This document shows, piece after piece, positions 25,401 to 38,229 of a stretch of DNA of 64,000 nucleotides. Origin of the DNA: Pogona vitticeps (lineage: Eukaryota; Chordata; Lepidosauria; Squamata; Agamidae); the NCBI RefSeq assembly GCF_051106095.1, contig NC_135787.1:170213001-170277000 (forward strand), given 5' to 3'. Position numbers and translations under genes: made by a program. The number at the start of each line of letters is the position of its first letter. Position 1 is the stretch's first letter. Under the pieces are notes generated by a model that saw only the letters and a list, made by a program, of their open reading frames with translations, did not search any database and was not told the DNA's origin.

Positions 25401-28400
25401 GCTTTGCAGATTTGTATTCTTCGGTGTCTGTGTCTTCATCATCAGAGTACCAATTTTCCCCTCTTCCTCCAGCTAGCAGGCCCCTTGCTGCCAGCAGTCC
25501 TGCTGCATTGCCATAGCCAGTGTACTTCAGCAAGCTGTCAACTGCCAAGTGACAGGAAAATGCTTCATTGGGAGAGGTCAAATCAGTGTCTTTAACACAG
25601 GATAGTATTAACATATTTCAAGCAATGGGTTTACGATTCACAGGCTTATTTTTTATGGAACCAAAATATAAGAAGTATGACAGTCCAATTTAAGCTAGCA
25701 CTGAAGTGTTTTTAAAAACATGAAAACAAATGAAGATTGCATTTTTTTTTGTAAAGGTGAAACTGCAAGAAAGCAAAAATACTCTTTGACTGAGAATAGA
25801 AAGAAGACAATGTGGAGACAAGATATGGCTGTATCCTGGTCTAGCACTATGCAAAACAATATTGAGTTTTCAGACATTGATTATTTTTCATTCAAGGCTA
25901 TCAAAACCTGTATATTTTAGTATATTATGAATAAGGAATATGCTTTAGCAGTGCTCTAAAAAGTTGCTGATTTATTCCTAAATGCAGTAGTGCCTGAGAA
26001 AAAGAATATTGAGATATGTTATCAACTGTATGGTAAAAGGGCAACTCTCTTAACTGAGATTTATGAAGTAAATCCATAAGAATTGTTACCTCATTGTCCA
26101 GACATTCTATATAGATAATCTGTGGCATGTTATACTGAATTAACAAACAATCTTCCATTTAAACAAGCTTCCTTAAATGCAGCTTTTAGCCTGCAAGAGA
26201 TGACCATGCAAGTAACCATTTACAGTACACATTTACAGTCACCACCTTCATTTACTGATACGAAAAGCCTGTACCTCTCTCTTTACAAAGAACAAAAAGG
26301 AATTCTGCAGCAATCTGCTTCACTCCTAAATCGACATGAGTCATAAGGCGCACTAATTTGTTTCTTAGCGTTGTGCCAACTTCAGGACGGTTAGATACAT
26401 CTCTCAAGGGAGGCAACACCTAAATGGGAGAAAAACAAGTAATTACAACAATTAATCCCAATGGAAAATGCCACTGTCACACTTATTTTCTCATTTAAAA
26501 CATTTTAAAAGGCTCCATTCTTCCGATAAAGCCTGGAAACAATGTTAGAAGAAATACTTTCCTTGCAGTTAATTACCTTTCCTATTAACAATAGTTTGAT
26601 CATGGTATATTACAATTTTAATTTAACAAGGAATATTGTCATTCCTTTTGCAGTGTAACTATAACTACATTTGCAGGGGTTATATGGTAGAGAAAGAATA
26701 TCACATGCTTCATGTGCTGGCTCATTCTCTGTCCTCCTCCCGCTGTTTTGTCCTCTGTTGTCAGTGTCAATAAAACAACGTGAACAGGAGGAGAACATGG
26801 TTATAGCATGACCCCATGATATAAACCCTGCTCAAACTGGATTGTCAGACATTATAAAGACAGTGACAAAAATAAATTTGCTAGACAACTACATCAAGAA
26901 AAAGCAGGTATGTACTGTATACAAACACTGTGATTTAACTTGATTTTAACATTGCAGTTTTATGACTGTATTTTTTTCTGTATACATACATTTTACAAAT
27001 TCATTTTTAAAATCTTATTTTTATATATTACTGCTGAGGACCCCCCCTCCCACCAAATTAATATTTACCTCCAAATCGATACGACACTTCACTACATCAA
27101 CAGTCCCAATCTTGATCTTTGTCCTTTTATGCCAATATTCCCATACTGAGTCACATGCATCTATATCAAACCAAGCAGAACTCTGTGACAGGCAATTAAT
27201 ACACAGTATAAAAATGTGATTTGCCATTATTTTAAATGGCCACCACATTAAAAAGTCTCATGTTTTCTTATACTCATTACTCACCTGAGCTTTGATAAAC
27301 TTCCTTATGTTGCGGTGCGATCGGCAGCATCTTGTTAATAAACTGAGAACTGGGGTGAGACCTTCTCGATAGCTACTCCCCTAAAATACAGATAAACAAT
27401 TTTTTTCGCAGAGTTGCTTAAATTTTATACCACATTCTAAAGCAGGGGTGTACAACTGATGCCTACCAAATGTTTTGTCCCCCCCACCCAAGTCCTAGCA
27501 AGCACAGCCACTATTGTAGAACTAAAAAAGTTGGGAGTCCAAAAACACCTCAAGAGTCAAATTCCACTTCTCCCCAGCCAATATAGAATTTCTCAAAATG
27601 AGGGGCCAAGTCACTATAGTTCCATGGCGGTTGCTGAAACCCCTTCTGAAATGTTTAAAGGAGTACAGTATTTCTGTATCTGAAAATGCACAGGATGCAT
27701 GCCTCTAGCAACTAAGACTGATCAAGGATCCCAGATACATGTTTACCACCTGCTTTTAACCAAGTAAACACCCTCATCAGAAAGCATTAACCCATTTCGG
27801 CGTGTCGTTTAGTCATGTCCAACTCTTCGTGACCCTATGGACCAGAGCACGCCAAGCCCTCCTGTCTTCCACTGCCTCCCAGAGTTGGGTCAAATTCATG
27901 TTGGCAGCTTTGATGACACTGTCCAACCATCTCGTCTTCTGTCGTCCCCGTCTCCTCTTGCCTTCACACTTTCCCAACCTCAAGGTCTTTTCCAAGGAGT
28001 CTTAACCCATTTAGAGACATATTATTAGGACATGTTTCAATGAAACCATTGACTGTTAGTCACCTTGTGTGTCTTAGACAGAAAGTTGATATATAAAGTT
28101 AAATGTAGGCCAAGTGCAAACAGTTTGATACAACAGAGCCAATTTCTATTTTGCATAGAAGATTCTGCAAAAATATGGCAAACAGACTAGGAAAAGCATT
28201 AGAGGAATGAATTATGTAACTTCTCCCTTTCCTGGCCAACCATAAAATCAAAGTTGAATGACATTAATCACTTTCTGCACACTAAACAAATACTGAGTAT
28301 GCCAGGTGGTCTGTAAAAGTTGTATGCAAACCCAGTTTCTTGACCTTGTATTGCCTACAGCCATCTTCCAACTTTTGAACATTTTACACTGCGCTGTGCC

Positions 28401-31400
28401 AAAATTTTCTCCCATTAGAATGTGAAGCCTTGAGAATTTCAAAGGAGAAGTAATTCTGGAGTAATATTCATTACTCTTGATGCAGCTTAGAGGCAATGTT
28501 CCCTCTAAGCTGTGCACACAGATGCTTGCCCAGAGCTCTGTCAGGGCTGTGCATGGGCAGTCGGCTTGTGTACTTCCCCTTTCAATTGGGCCGTGCACAC
28601 TCCTGCGTAGACGGAGAGAAGCTCCCACACAGCGGGAGGGAAACTTAACAGCGCTGATTATAGGTAAAAGCAAAATAGAATCAAAAAGTTTAAAAAGATA
28701 AAAAAGGGGTATCACCTTAAAGACTAACTTTTATGTTTTTTAATGTGAGCTTTCATGGACAAATCCACTCCAACAGACTTAAAAGGATGAGATTTAATGT
28801 AGCAAATATTTATCCATGGCAACAAAATCTAGGTATCAAAATAAGAGATTGTGGTCAGTTGGTAAGAAAGCCAGTAGGTGTTTAACACTGTGATGACAGT
28901 GTCTTTGATATGCAGATCTTTCATTGACGCTTGTGTTGAATGTGAGAATCTCTGTTATAAAATAAAAATGATAGAGTAACATGAATGTTAGATTGGTTAT
29001 TTAAAGTCTTCCCCCTACAAGCTTTCCTTTCTAATCAGTTCCAGTAGCGTGTGAATTATCCCAGGCAATGGGTGACCACAAGAGCAGAATAAAGAATCTG
29101 TTTCACCTTTGAATTTTCTGAAGTGAATCTATTAAGGAGGGGAAATACCTGGGAGATGCAGTACAATATAGTATTTGCAGTGTTTCTATCTGGCAGTGCC
29201 CTAAAAAGCCTTGGTTTATATTAAGTCCACTGATATGTGTGTATTTTATCTCAGCTGTTTCCCTCTGGAATCCTTTCTGCAGTTTCTTTTTTCTAGGATG
29301 TCCACTTTCAGATTGTTTGTGGAATGTCCTGGTATATTAAAATTATGCAAGATGAGTTTCTCTGTATTGCCATTCTTATTTGCCAGTCATATTTACGTCC
29401 ATTAATTCATTTGCATTGAGACCATCCTGTTTGTCCTTGTGAGGTTCACTCCAGCTCCCACCATCTTTTTTCTAGATTCTTCTTTTTCATCCACAAGCAA
29501 GGACTCAATTTTTTTGTTTAAGAGATTTAATTGAAATAACAAGTAGCTTTTTTTCCTCCTTAACAAAACTCATGTCCAATACATCATCTTTAGCATTCCC
29601 TAAGTCTCTTTCCATATTCTTTTTCTCTTTTAACTATAGGCTCAACCAAACAACTAACTGGTAATACAGTGGTACCTCACTAGATGATGACCTTGTAAAA
29701 CGATGAATCCGCATGACGAGGTTTTGCGATCGCTATAGTGATTCGCAAAACAGTGATTCCAATGGGGGATTTTCGCTGGACGATGATTTGGTCCGTGCTT
29801 TGCGGACCGTTTTTTCGCAAGACGATGATTTTTACAGCTGATCATCAGCTTCGCAAAATGGCTTCCCTGTGTTTTCGGAACCCATGCTTCGCAAGACAGC
29901 CATTTTAACAGCTGATCGGTGCTTGCAAAATGGCTTCCCTATGGGTGATCTTCACAGGATGACTGTATTTTCCCCATTGGAACGCATTAAACGGGTTTCA
30001 GTGCATTCCAAAGGGGAAACAGTTTTCGTATGACGATGATTTCGCTAAACAGCTATTTCTATGGAACGGATTATCATTGTCATGCAGGGCACCACTGTAA
30101 TGTATCACTAACTAGAGGGGTAGAGGGGTTATTCACCAGCTCATATGCGCTTAAGAGCAAAACATCCATCCAACATTGGGTTCTCATATCTTCTTTCTGA
30201 TATCTCTCTGAACTTTGGGTGGAAACTGGATTATTCCACAACTGCTTCCAGGTAGTCGAGACATCTTCTAGCCTCCTTGTTGTTTGCTTTTCTTTGAAAT
30301 CTTCCTCTTTCTCTCTCTCAGCCATCTCTCCTCAATATACAGTGGACCCTCGACTTGCAGATGGCTCGACTTACAGACTTTTCAAGTTATAGACTTCTCT
30401 GGCTGCAAAATTTAGATTCGACTTGCAGCCAGAGAATCGACTTACAGACCAGAAAAAAACCAAAATGGAATAAAAATAGAATAAAAACCACTGGTTATGG
30501 GATTAATCGGTTTTCAGTGCATTGTAGGTCAATGGAGATTCGACTTACAGACTTTTCGACTTGCAGCCACCATTCCAATACAGATTAATTCCTTAAGTAG
30601 AGGGTCCACTGTAAAGGTTTAAGAACTTGTCTTTCCACCAACTCTCTTTTACCCTTTTCCTCTCTTCCTCCCCTCTCAACCCAGCACTCATCTATCTCAT
30701 ACCTCAGTTCTTCCCCTCCCCCAATATCACTCTCATTTTCTGCCAAGACAATACTTCATTTATATTGTGGACTGAAGTAATCCACTGGTGGCAGCAAGAA
30801 GAAAATGTGACATGAGCCTTTGTGAGGGAAAAACAAGCAGGGGCCACGAGGGTAAACATCACAAAGACAAATTATGGCACAGCACTAGGTTCACCTTTTT
30901 CCTACAGCTGAATACAATATTGCCATCCCTTACACAGATTAGAGTTTACATGGAAGGAGCCATATAAAAATCATTGTAGTTGAGACAGAATGTATCTCTG
31001 TGATCATCCTAGAGAGGGTATGGAAACCTGAAAAATGAAACCATGTGCTGAGTCAAAATTTCTCGAAAAACATTTTTGAGATACATTCTCAGATATTTAC
31101 ATTTCTGTCTTCAACAGGGAGGCCAGACCCCTGCGTACAGTAGTTTAAATAGTGAAATAATTATTTATTGGGGGGAAAAATCAGAGTATAACCAAAACCA
31201 TACTGCTCAAACCTTTGCAGTTCAAAAGAGAAGTGTATTACTTTCTTAGAAATGGAAAATCAATTTGCAGAACTTTGCCAAAATATCTCTGCCATTCTTT
31301 CGTTAGCTCCCTCATACCATCATAATTGAAAACTGATGGACAGCTCAGTGGCAAAGGTCTCTGGCTGCAGAGCTAAGGTGGGGAGTTCGATTCCCCACTG

Positions 31401-34400
31401 TGCGTCCTTGACGGACAGAACTTGATGATCCAGAAAGTCCTTTCTAGCTCTGCAGTTCTAAGGTTGTTGTTATTATTATTACCCCCAGAATGACACCAGG
31501 AAGAGAACATTGTGGAAAATGTCAAACTCTTGGGTTTCTATCATTTGCAATGGCACTGCACAATGAAATGAAATCCTGAGAAAAAAAGAATAAAGACATG
31601 CTACACTGCTGTTAGTGGTGAAATCCTCTGAGACACTGGTCTGCTTCCTCAGAGATGTTCAATGAAATTGTTCCCTGAATTTGCTTTTAACAAATAGGAT
31701 GGAGATTTTCAAAAGGTAGTTTGTCCACAACTATAATTTTAAATAAATAAAAGCAGATAGGAGATTTTGAATCAGGCCCATTTCTGTAAGAAAAATCTTA
31801 TTTCAGGCTTTAGGGCCAAAAGAGATACCATCCAGCAGACTTATAAAAGGCTCTCAACAATAAGTGCTTGTTTAATAAATGGTCAGTAACTGTGTAAGTG
31901 ATGGAAAGAGAGTGGAGAGGGATGCATAATTTTTGCACCTCCAGCTATAAATCATCTAAGTAATATTCTACATACTGCTTCCAAAAAGAAACATATGTCA
32001 CAAGAATAACAACAGACATCTACCTGATAATATTTAGTGTAGAACTTGTATACAGTAGTCATACCTTGTCAATTCTTTTTTCCATAAACTTCAATAGCAC
32101 CTGAACTGCATCCATGTTCATGCCATTGTATTTTAGATCTGTCTCCTCTGTGCTCTCTTGAGTTGATGGACTGATAAGTACATCCAAACATGAAACTGGA
32201 ATATTGCTTAAAAGGTTGATAGCATTGCTGAAAGAAATTTTTGAAACACTCTCTCAGCATATTATCTTACACATCTGGTACCAACATTACATCCAATTCT
32301 AAGCATTTCTATGGTGAAATATTGCAAGTAATATGAACAAAGTCCTTGAAACAAGACCATAAGAGAGAGAGATGGGGAAAGTACAGCTCCTTCTAGATGT
32401 TGTGGTCTGCAAATCTCAGCACTCCTATTCAGCATATCCAATCGTGACTAATGTGAACATTATGACTTGAGTCCATCTGTATCTTAGAAAGCCCCTGCTG
32501 TGGCCACCCAGTTCAAGCCAGCATAAATATTGATCAGGCAATCGCAGAGAGTCAGAGATTACCCATTGTTGAATTAAGATTTGTTTGTTCCTTCATTACA
32601 CCTCTCCTATTACAGCAAAGCAAGATATGGTTGAAATCTGAAGTGTATAGTAAGGATTAGAGATGGGCACAAACCTCAGTTCGGAGGTTTGTATGCACGG
32701 CACCACAAGTGCCGCACATTACCTTCCCTCGCCTCCCTGGTTGGATCCCCCACTCACCAGCTGGTGCACACTCCTCTCCTCCTCCTCTTTAGCTGTTGGA
32801 CTAGTCTCTGGCAAGAGCATGGGCTTCCCTGACTGATCACCACTCAGACAAGGAGGCAGGATAGGCAAGACCATGCTCCTGCTTGGGACTACTCAAACAG
32901 CCAAGAGGAGGAGAGTAGTGAGCACCAGCTGGGGAGTGAGAGATCCAGCTGGGGAGGCAGGGGAAGGGAATGCGCAGCATCTGTGGAGCTGTGTATACAA
33001 ACCGAGGTTTATGCCCATCTCTAGTAAGGATCAGGGCAATGCAGGCATGTATGACTCCTCAACTATCTTGATATGATGCATTATGTCTAGTCTCCTAAAT
33101 CAGGCCAGCAACCAATCTTAATTCCGCAGCCAGAAAGGAAACTGCATTATTATTGATGTTTTGCTTCCATATACAGCCCATAATGTATATTTTCATTATC
33201 TGGAACAATTACTCTATTGTACTTTAAATAACAAAAGATTATGCAGCAGATTATTGTAGGTTTTTTTGCAGGCCTGGCTGAAGCTAGGAAAAGAGAGCTG
33301 ACCTGGTGAGATATTTGAGAGGAGCTCCAACACAGAATGTGTGTCTCTGTGTTTGTGTTTTGGGGAAGAAGAGCCGAGTACAGAAGGAGAAAATACTTCT
33401 AGTTATGAAAAGTGTGGATGGAAGAAGCCATAGTCTATTACTCTTATGGAGCTTGCCACCTCTGACCCTTTCTTGCAAATTGATGATTATCCCAACCTCC
33501 CCACTTTGCTGGAGAGAATGAAATCCTTAGGAAACAAGTCAATCTTTATATAAACATTTATTGCCTGTAGGTAATACTGCAGGCATAGTTGTCAAATGAA
33601 TTTACGTTCACAATGGGAGACTTAAGCTGTAACCTTACTTGCCCGGAATTAAATCCAATTGAATGCAGAAGAACAGATTTCTGAGTCAACATGCATAACT
33701 CTAATCTCTGAGGTTTGCTCTGGATGCTGTACTGCTGTGCAGTGGCTGCTAAGACCATAGATGAAATGCCATATAGAAATGTGTTTGTATGTTAAGAGAG
33801 TAAATACACAGTTTCAGCCTCACAAACTTCAGCCAAAGAAAGATTAAACAACATAGATCAGAAAAATATACAGTACAGTATATCTGTGCCAAGGCATAGC
33901 CAGGTCTGTGAAGATTAGAATAGGAGTAGCAACCCTAGCCCTCCACTGCTGTTGTGGGAAAATCAAAATGAGATAAGTAATTGTTTATGTAAAATAAAAA
34001 CAAATGAAGTATAAATACTGTCAAGAATAACCAGTCAAACATCCGTTTCTGTCTTTGCATTTGAAATATTCATGTTGTTCTCTTTGACTTTTAAAAGAAT
34101 CTTTACTCCTACAAGAGTTGCTCCCATATTTTAAACATTTTAATACCTCCATCTTTTCATAAGTTTCAAGGATGTATTTTTAAGTATTTGTGCCTACAGT
34201 CTTCTTCATACCGGAAGACTTTTGAACATTACAACAATTTTGGAGTAATTTGATATGGAACCAGAAGCAATGTAGATAAATAAAATTTGGAAAATTAGAC
34301 AAGTTGTTCAGGGAATTATCACAACAATGAAAATTCTTATACTTAGATACCCAGATGAATTCTGAAATAGCTCTCTATGAATGTCTGATTTCATTCTGGG

Positions 34401-37400
34401 ATTAACCCTTTAAAAGCCAGCTACAACAATGTAGGCTTCTAATCTTTGTTTAAAATATTTTATTCCACCTTTCTCTTTAAAAGGACCCAAGGCAGCTTAC
34501 ATAAATAAAAAATAGCATTAAAAAGCTAAAAACAGTAAGTATACAAAATATTTAAAAATAATTAAATAAGTATTATATTAAAATTGTAAATAAAATCAAT
34601 ATTAAAACACATTTAAAACAATAGACCACTGCAATACATTTAAAAACCCCTCTCAGGCCACCAGTGATTAAGAAAAAGCTGCCTGAAGAAAAAGATCTTT
34701 GCTTTCTTGCAGGAGGACAGCAAAGGTGGGGCCACCCAAGCTTCCTATGGGAGGGAGTGGCAGCAGCAACAGAGAAGGCCCTCTCGTGTCCCCACCAAGT
34801 ATATCGATGAGGTGGTGGGACCGAGAGAAAGGCTTCCCCTGGTTATCTTAATGCCTGGGCAGGCCTATAGAGGGAGGACTCTGCCATCCTCTTAAGGATC
34901 TGATTGTGTCCCCTCCCAACACTCAGCAAAAAAACAAACCAAACCAAACTGTACTCCCACACACAAAAAATCAGAGAACTGCATCTTCAAGTGGCATAAC
35001 TGTTCCTTAAGAACAAAATAAAGATCCATCCTCCACCTAAATTGGAAGTGAAGTCACTTCTGCTAGTGCATGGAGATGCTTGTTTGGGTGCCAAAAGGTC
35101 CAGGAGCCAAACCCTGGGTTTGGGAATGTCAGTAACTGACTGGGAGATAAAAGCGGGGTGTTCACTGTGGTAAACTACCTGTTTTCAGCAGTCTCCAAAA
35201 ATAAGCATAAAAATTCCACTCACAAAGATATTTTTGAAATAAAAAGAGGACACAAATCTACCAGCCATTTTATTGTTAAGAATTCCCTTTTAGTGTTAAT
35301 GGAGGAGTGCCCATTTTTGATTTTGTGTGTACATTATTTATATTGTACCTTATAGGGTCTTTTTAGCAGAAGCAGAAAGCCCCACCCGCTCTTTCTGCTT
35401 TAAATGAGCGTGTCCCAGGACCCTGGGCCTTTTTCCCTAGGAAGCTGGGCTGAGGCTGAAGGTCAGGTATGTTTGAATTGACATTTTGCTGAGTTTTTTC
35501 CCCCTGGGTTTTCTTTTTGTCTCCCCCACCACGTGGCCTGGAGGTGGGGCCTAGGGGGTGGGGCTTTCTGCTTTAAATGTGTTCCAGAAATTCTCAAATT
35601 CTCTGATTCTATCTCTGGCCCTAATATGGAAATAGGAAAGCCAATTAGATTTGCATACATGTGGGAGGCAGGAAAGTTCTAAGGGTTGGACCATACTTCA
35701 GCACTATTAAAGAGCAGGCCGGGTGGGTGGGGCTCGTCAGCCATGGAAGGCAGCCCATCTAGGAGAAGGAAAACTCCAATTTCAAATCTCTGCTGCCTTG
35801 CGGCTATATCCACTCATGGAAAAGGCTTCAGGAGTTAACCTAGAGGCAAAATCTGGAGCTGGAGTCCCGAAGGCAGCTTGTGTCATTCTGCCAACTCCTG
35901 CAACGTTGCTGGAACCAGTTGTATTGGCTCTTGCCTTTCCATTGGACCATTTCAGCAATGTGGAGGGGGGGGTCTGCTGCTTGGGTAACAGCCTATCCTC
36001 CATACTACTTTAGCCAGGCTTCATGCTCTGGAGAGGAGACTTATCAATACAGAGCATGTTACCATAGTCTCTCGAGACTGAAGGATGCCTATGAAGATGA
36101 AGGGTCTTTTTAGAGTGTAGGTTGCATATGCATGCTCCTTTTAAAGTTCAAGAGCTGTAAAAATACATATTTTACAATCTAAAAAAATTAAATTGGAGAA
36201 GAGGATTAGATTTAATTTATACATATTATATTAATGAAAATCACTGGATGCCAAGATTTCAGAATGAGAAATTAGAGGTTTGATTGCAACCATCTCATTT
36301 GGAATATATAAATTTCTCAGTGTGCCGTTTATTATTCCTGTTTCTGAGAGTCATTAGTTTAAAAAGCACCACAAGAGGCTTTTTGAGATTTTTTCTAAAA
36401 ACATCATGAACCCCTCCTCCCACTTGTGTAACCAATATTAAAACCAGGGTCACAAAGATCAAAGCTTTGCAAAGTTCACTGTTAGAAAACATAATAATGT
36501 AAAATACAGATGTTTTCCTGGTAGCTGTAGATCACTGCATGTTTTAAGATGCTAAAAAAATTAATCTGCATTGCAAAAAATGGTTTAAATAAAATAGAAT
36601 AAGTAATATGGTAAAGGATGATCCTATTGATATTGGGGAGGGGGTTCAGTTTTCAGTTGTGAAATAAGGGGCGAATCCAGTTGTTAGTCTCACCTAGATT
36701 CACAGAATCAAATGAACCATAGTCTCACTAATTCAATGGGTCTACTCTGAGATAATTGGATTTAGGTCTAAGCCATCATATTTTGCTTCATATATCCATA
36801 AAGTGTTGCTTCATAAAGGCACAAACTGAATACAAGCAGGCAGCAATCTCAGCACCTGTCTTGGAAAGGACACCCCCTTGCAATTCAAGTACAGTAGTGT
36901 AATTAAGCTCAAGTTGCTTGCCAAGAATTAGCAACCGGTCATTTTGTTCCCTTACCTCACTTGATAGAAGTATTCTAATGAGAAGCAGCAATTGGAACAG
37001 CTAAGGCTCCTTTTTAATCCCAAATAACATCAACAGAAATTAAAACACAGATCATATGATGTTTGTGCTATGCTTTTAGCCACTATTTCACAGGATCATC
37101 TGCTTTCTGCAGAAAGACCTGGCAAGGAACAGCAACATTCAATTCAACAGGAAAATAAAACCAGCAGTTTGGATAGTTTCCACAGAAAGCCCCTTTTTAC
37201 TGATTTCTTATTAAGCAATGGTGTTCCCAAACACCTACAAAATTAATTTTCTGGATCACTGTGTTTGAGCTATTCTTTTCAATAACCAAAGCCTGGCTTT
37301 CTGATCTTTGTCACTCTGCCTGACAGTTTTATTTGTGGTTGAGGAGTGTATGAAATTCTCCAGCTACCAGGAAGTCAGCAAGTGTGCACAGATCCACACA

Positions 37401-38165
37401 AAAGTGTTTGCATTCCTTCTCCAGGGGGTAGAAGTCTTGCCTATATTATTCTCTCCCTCTCTCAGCTTCCTAGTGATCATTAATCACTAAGACATGACAT
37501 CCACCTACTCAGGCTCTCAGCCCCCTCCTGATATGCAAATATGAAAGCAAACAATTGTTTAACACCACTGAAAGCCTTGATTAAAATCTTATTAGTGGGC
37601 AAACATGGCGTTTGCCTTAATATGCAATACTTTAAATTGTTGGTTTTTCAAGTGTGCTAAGTGACATGTTGGATAGATTCAGAGAGGTACACTAATGCTA
37701 CCATATGCATCTTCTATTCAAACAGGGAGGACAAAAAATTACACTGTAAATGCAGACTTTATCTTTCTCTCAACCATCAGTTATGTCAGTGGTTCTTAAC
37801 GTGGGCGATAATGCCCCCCAGGGGGCAATTTCATTTTTCAGGGGGGCGGTAGAACAAAAAGGGGCGGTGTGGGGACACTGGAGCAGAAGGGGGCGGTAGG
37901 GGGGCGCTGGAGCAAGCCAAACCTGTGAAGATGGCTGCAGCCTTTTTACAGTGTGCATGAATATATATTTTCCTCCCATTTTAATTTAGTTTCAGACTTT
38001 TTGTCTTGAAATTTTTAGTTCCTGCATTTGTTTTTATGCCCTTTTTATATTTCTTTTTGCATCTTAAAAGTCAGTTGCCACTAAATCGTTAAATGTTACT
38101 TTTGGGGGGCATTTCATTTTCTTGGAATTTAATTTTGTTTTCAGGGGTCATTGAATTTAAGTGTC

Positions 38166-38229
<64 letters not shown>

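Noticed and set aside
28248-28715. 155-codon frame on the minus strand in intron 5
   Set aside because: No domain, no splice-bounded conservation visible, and it overlaps a Penelope-like remnant.
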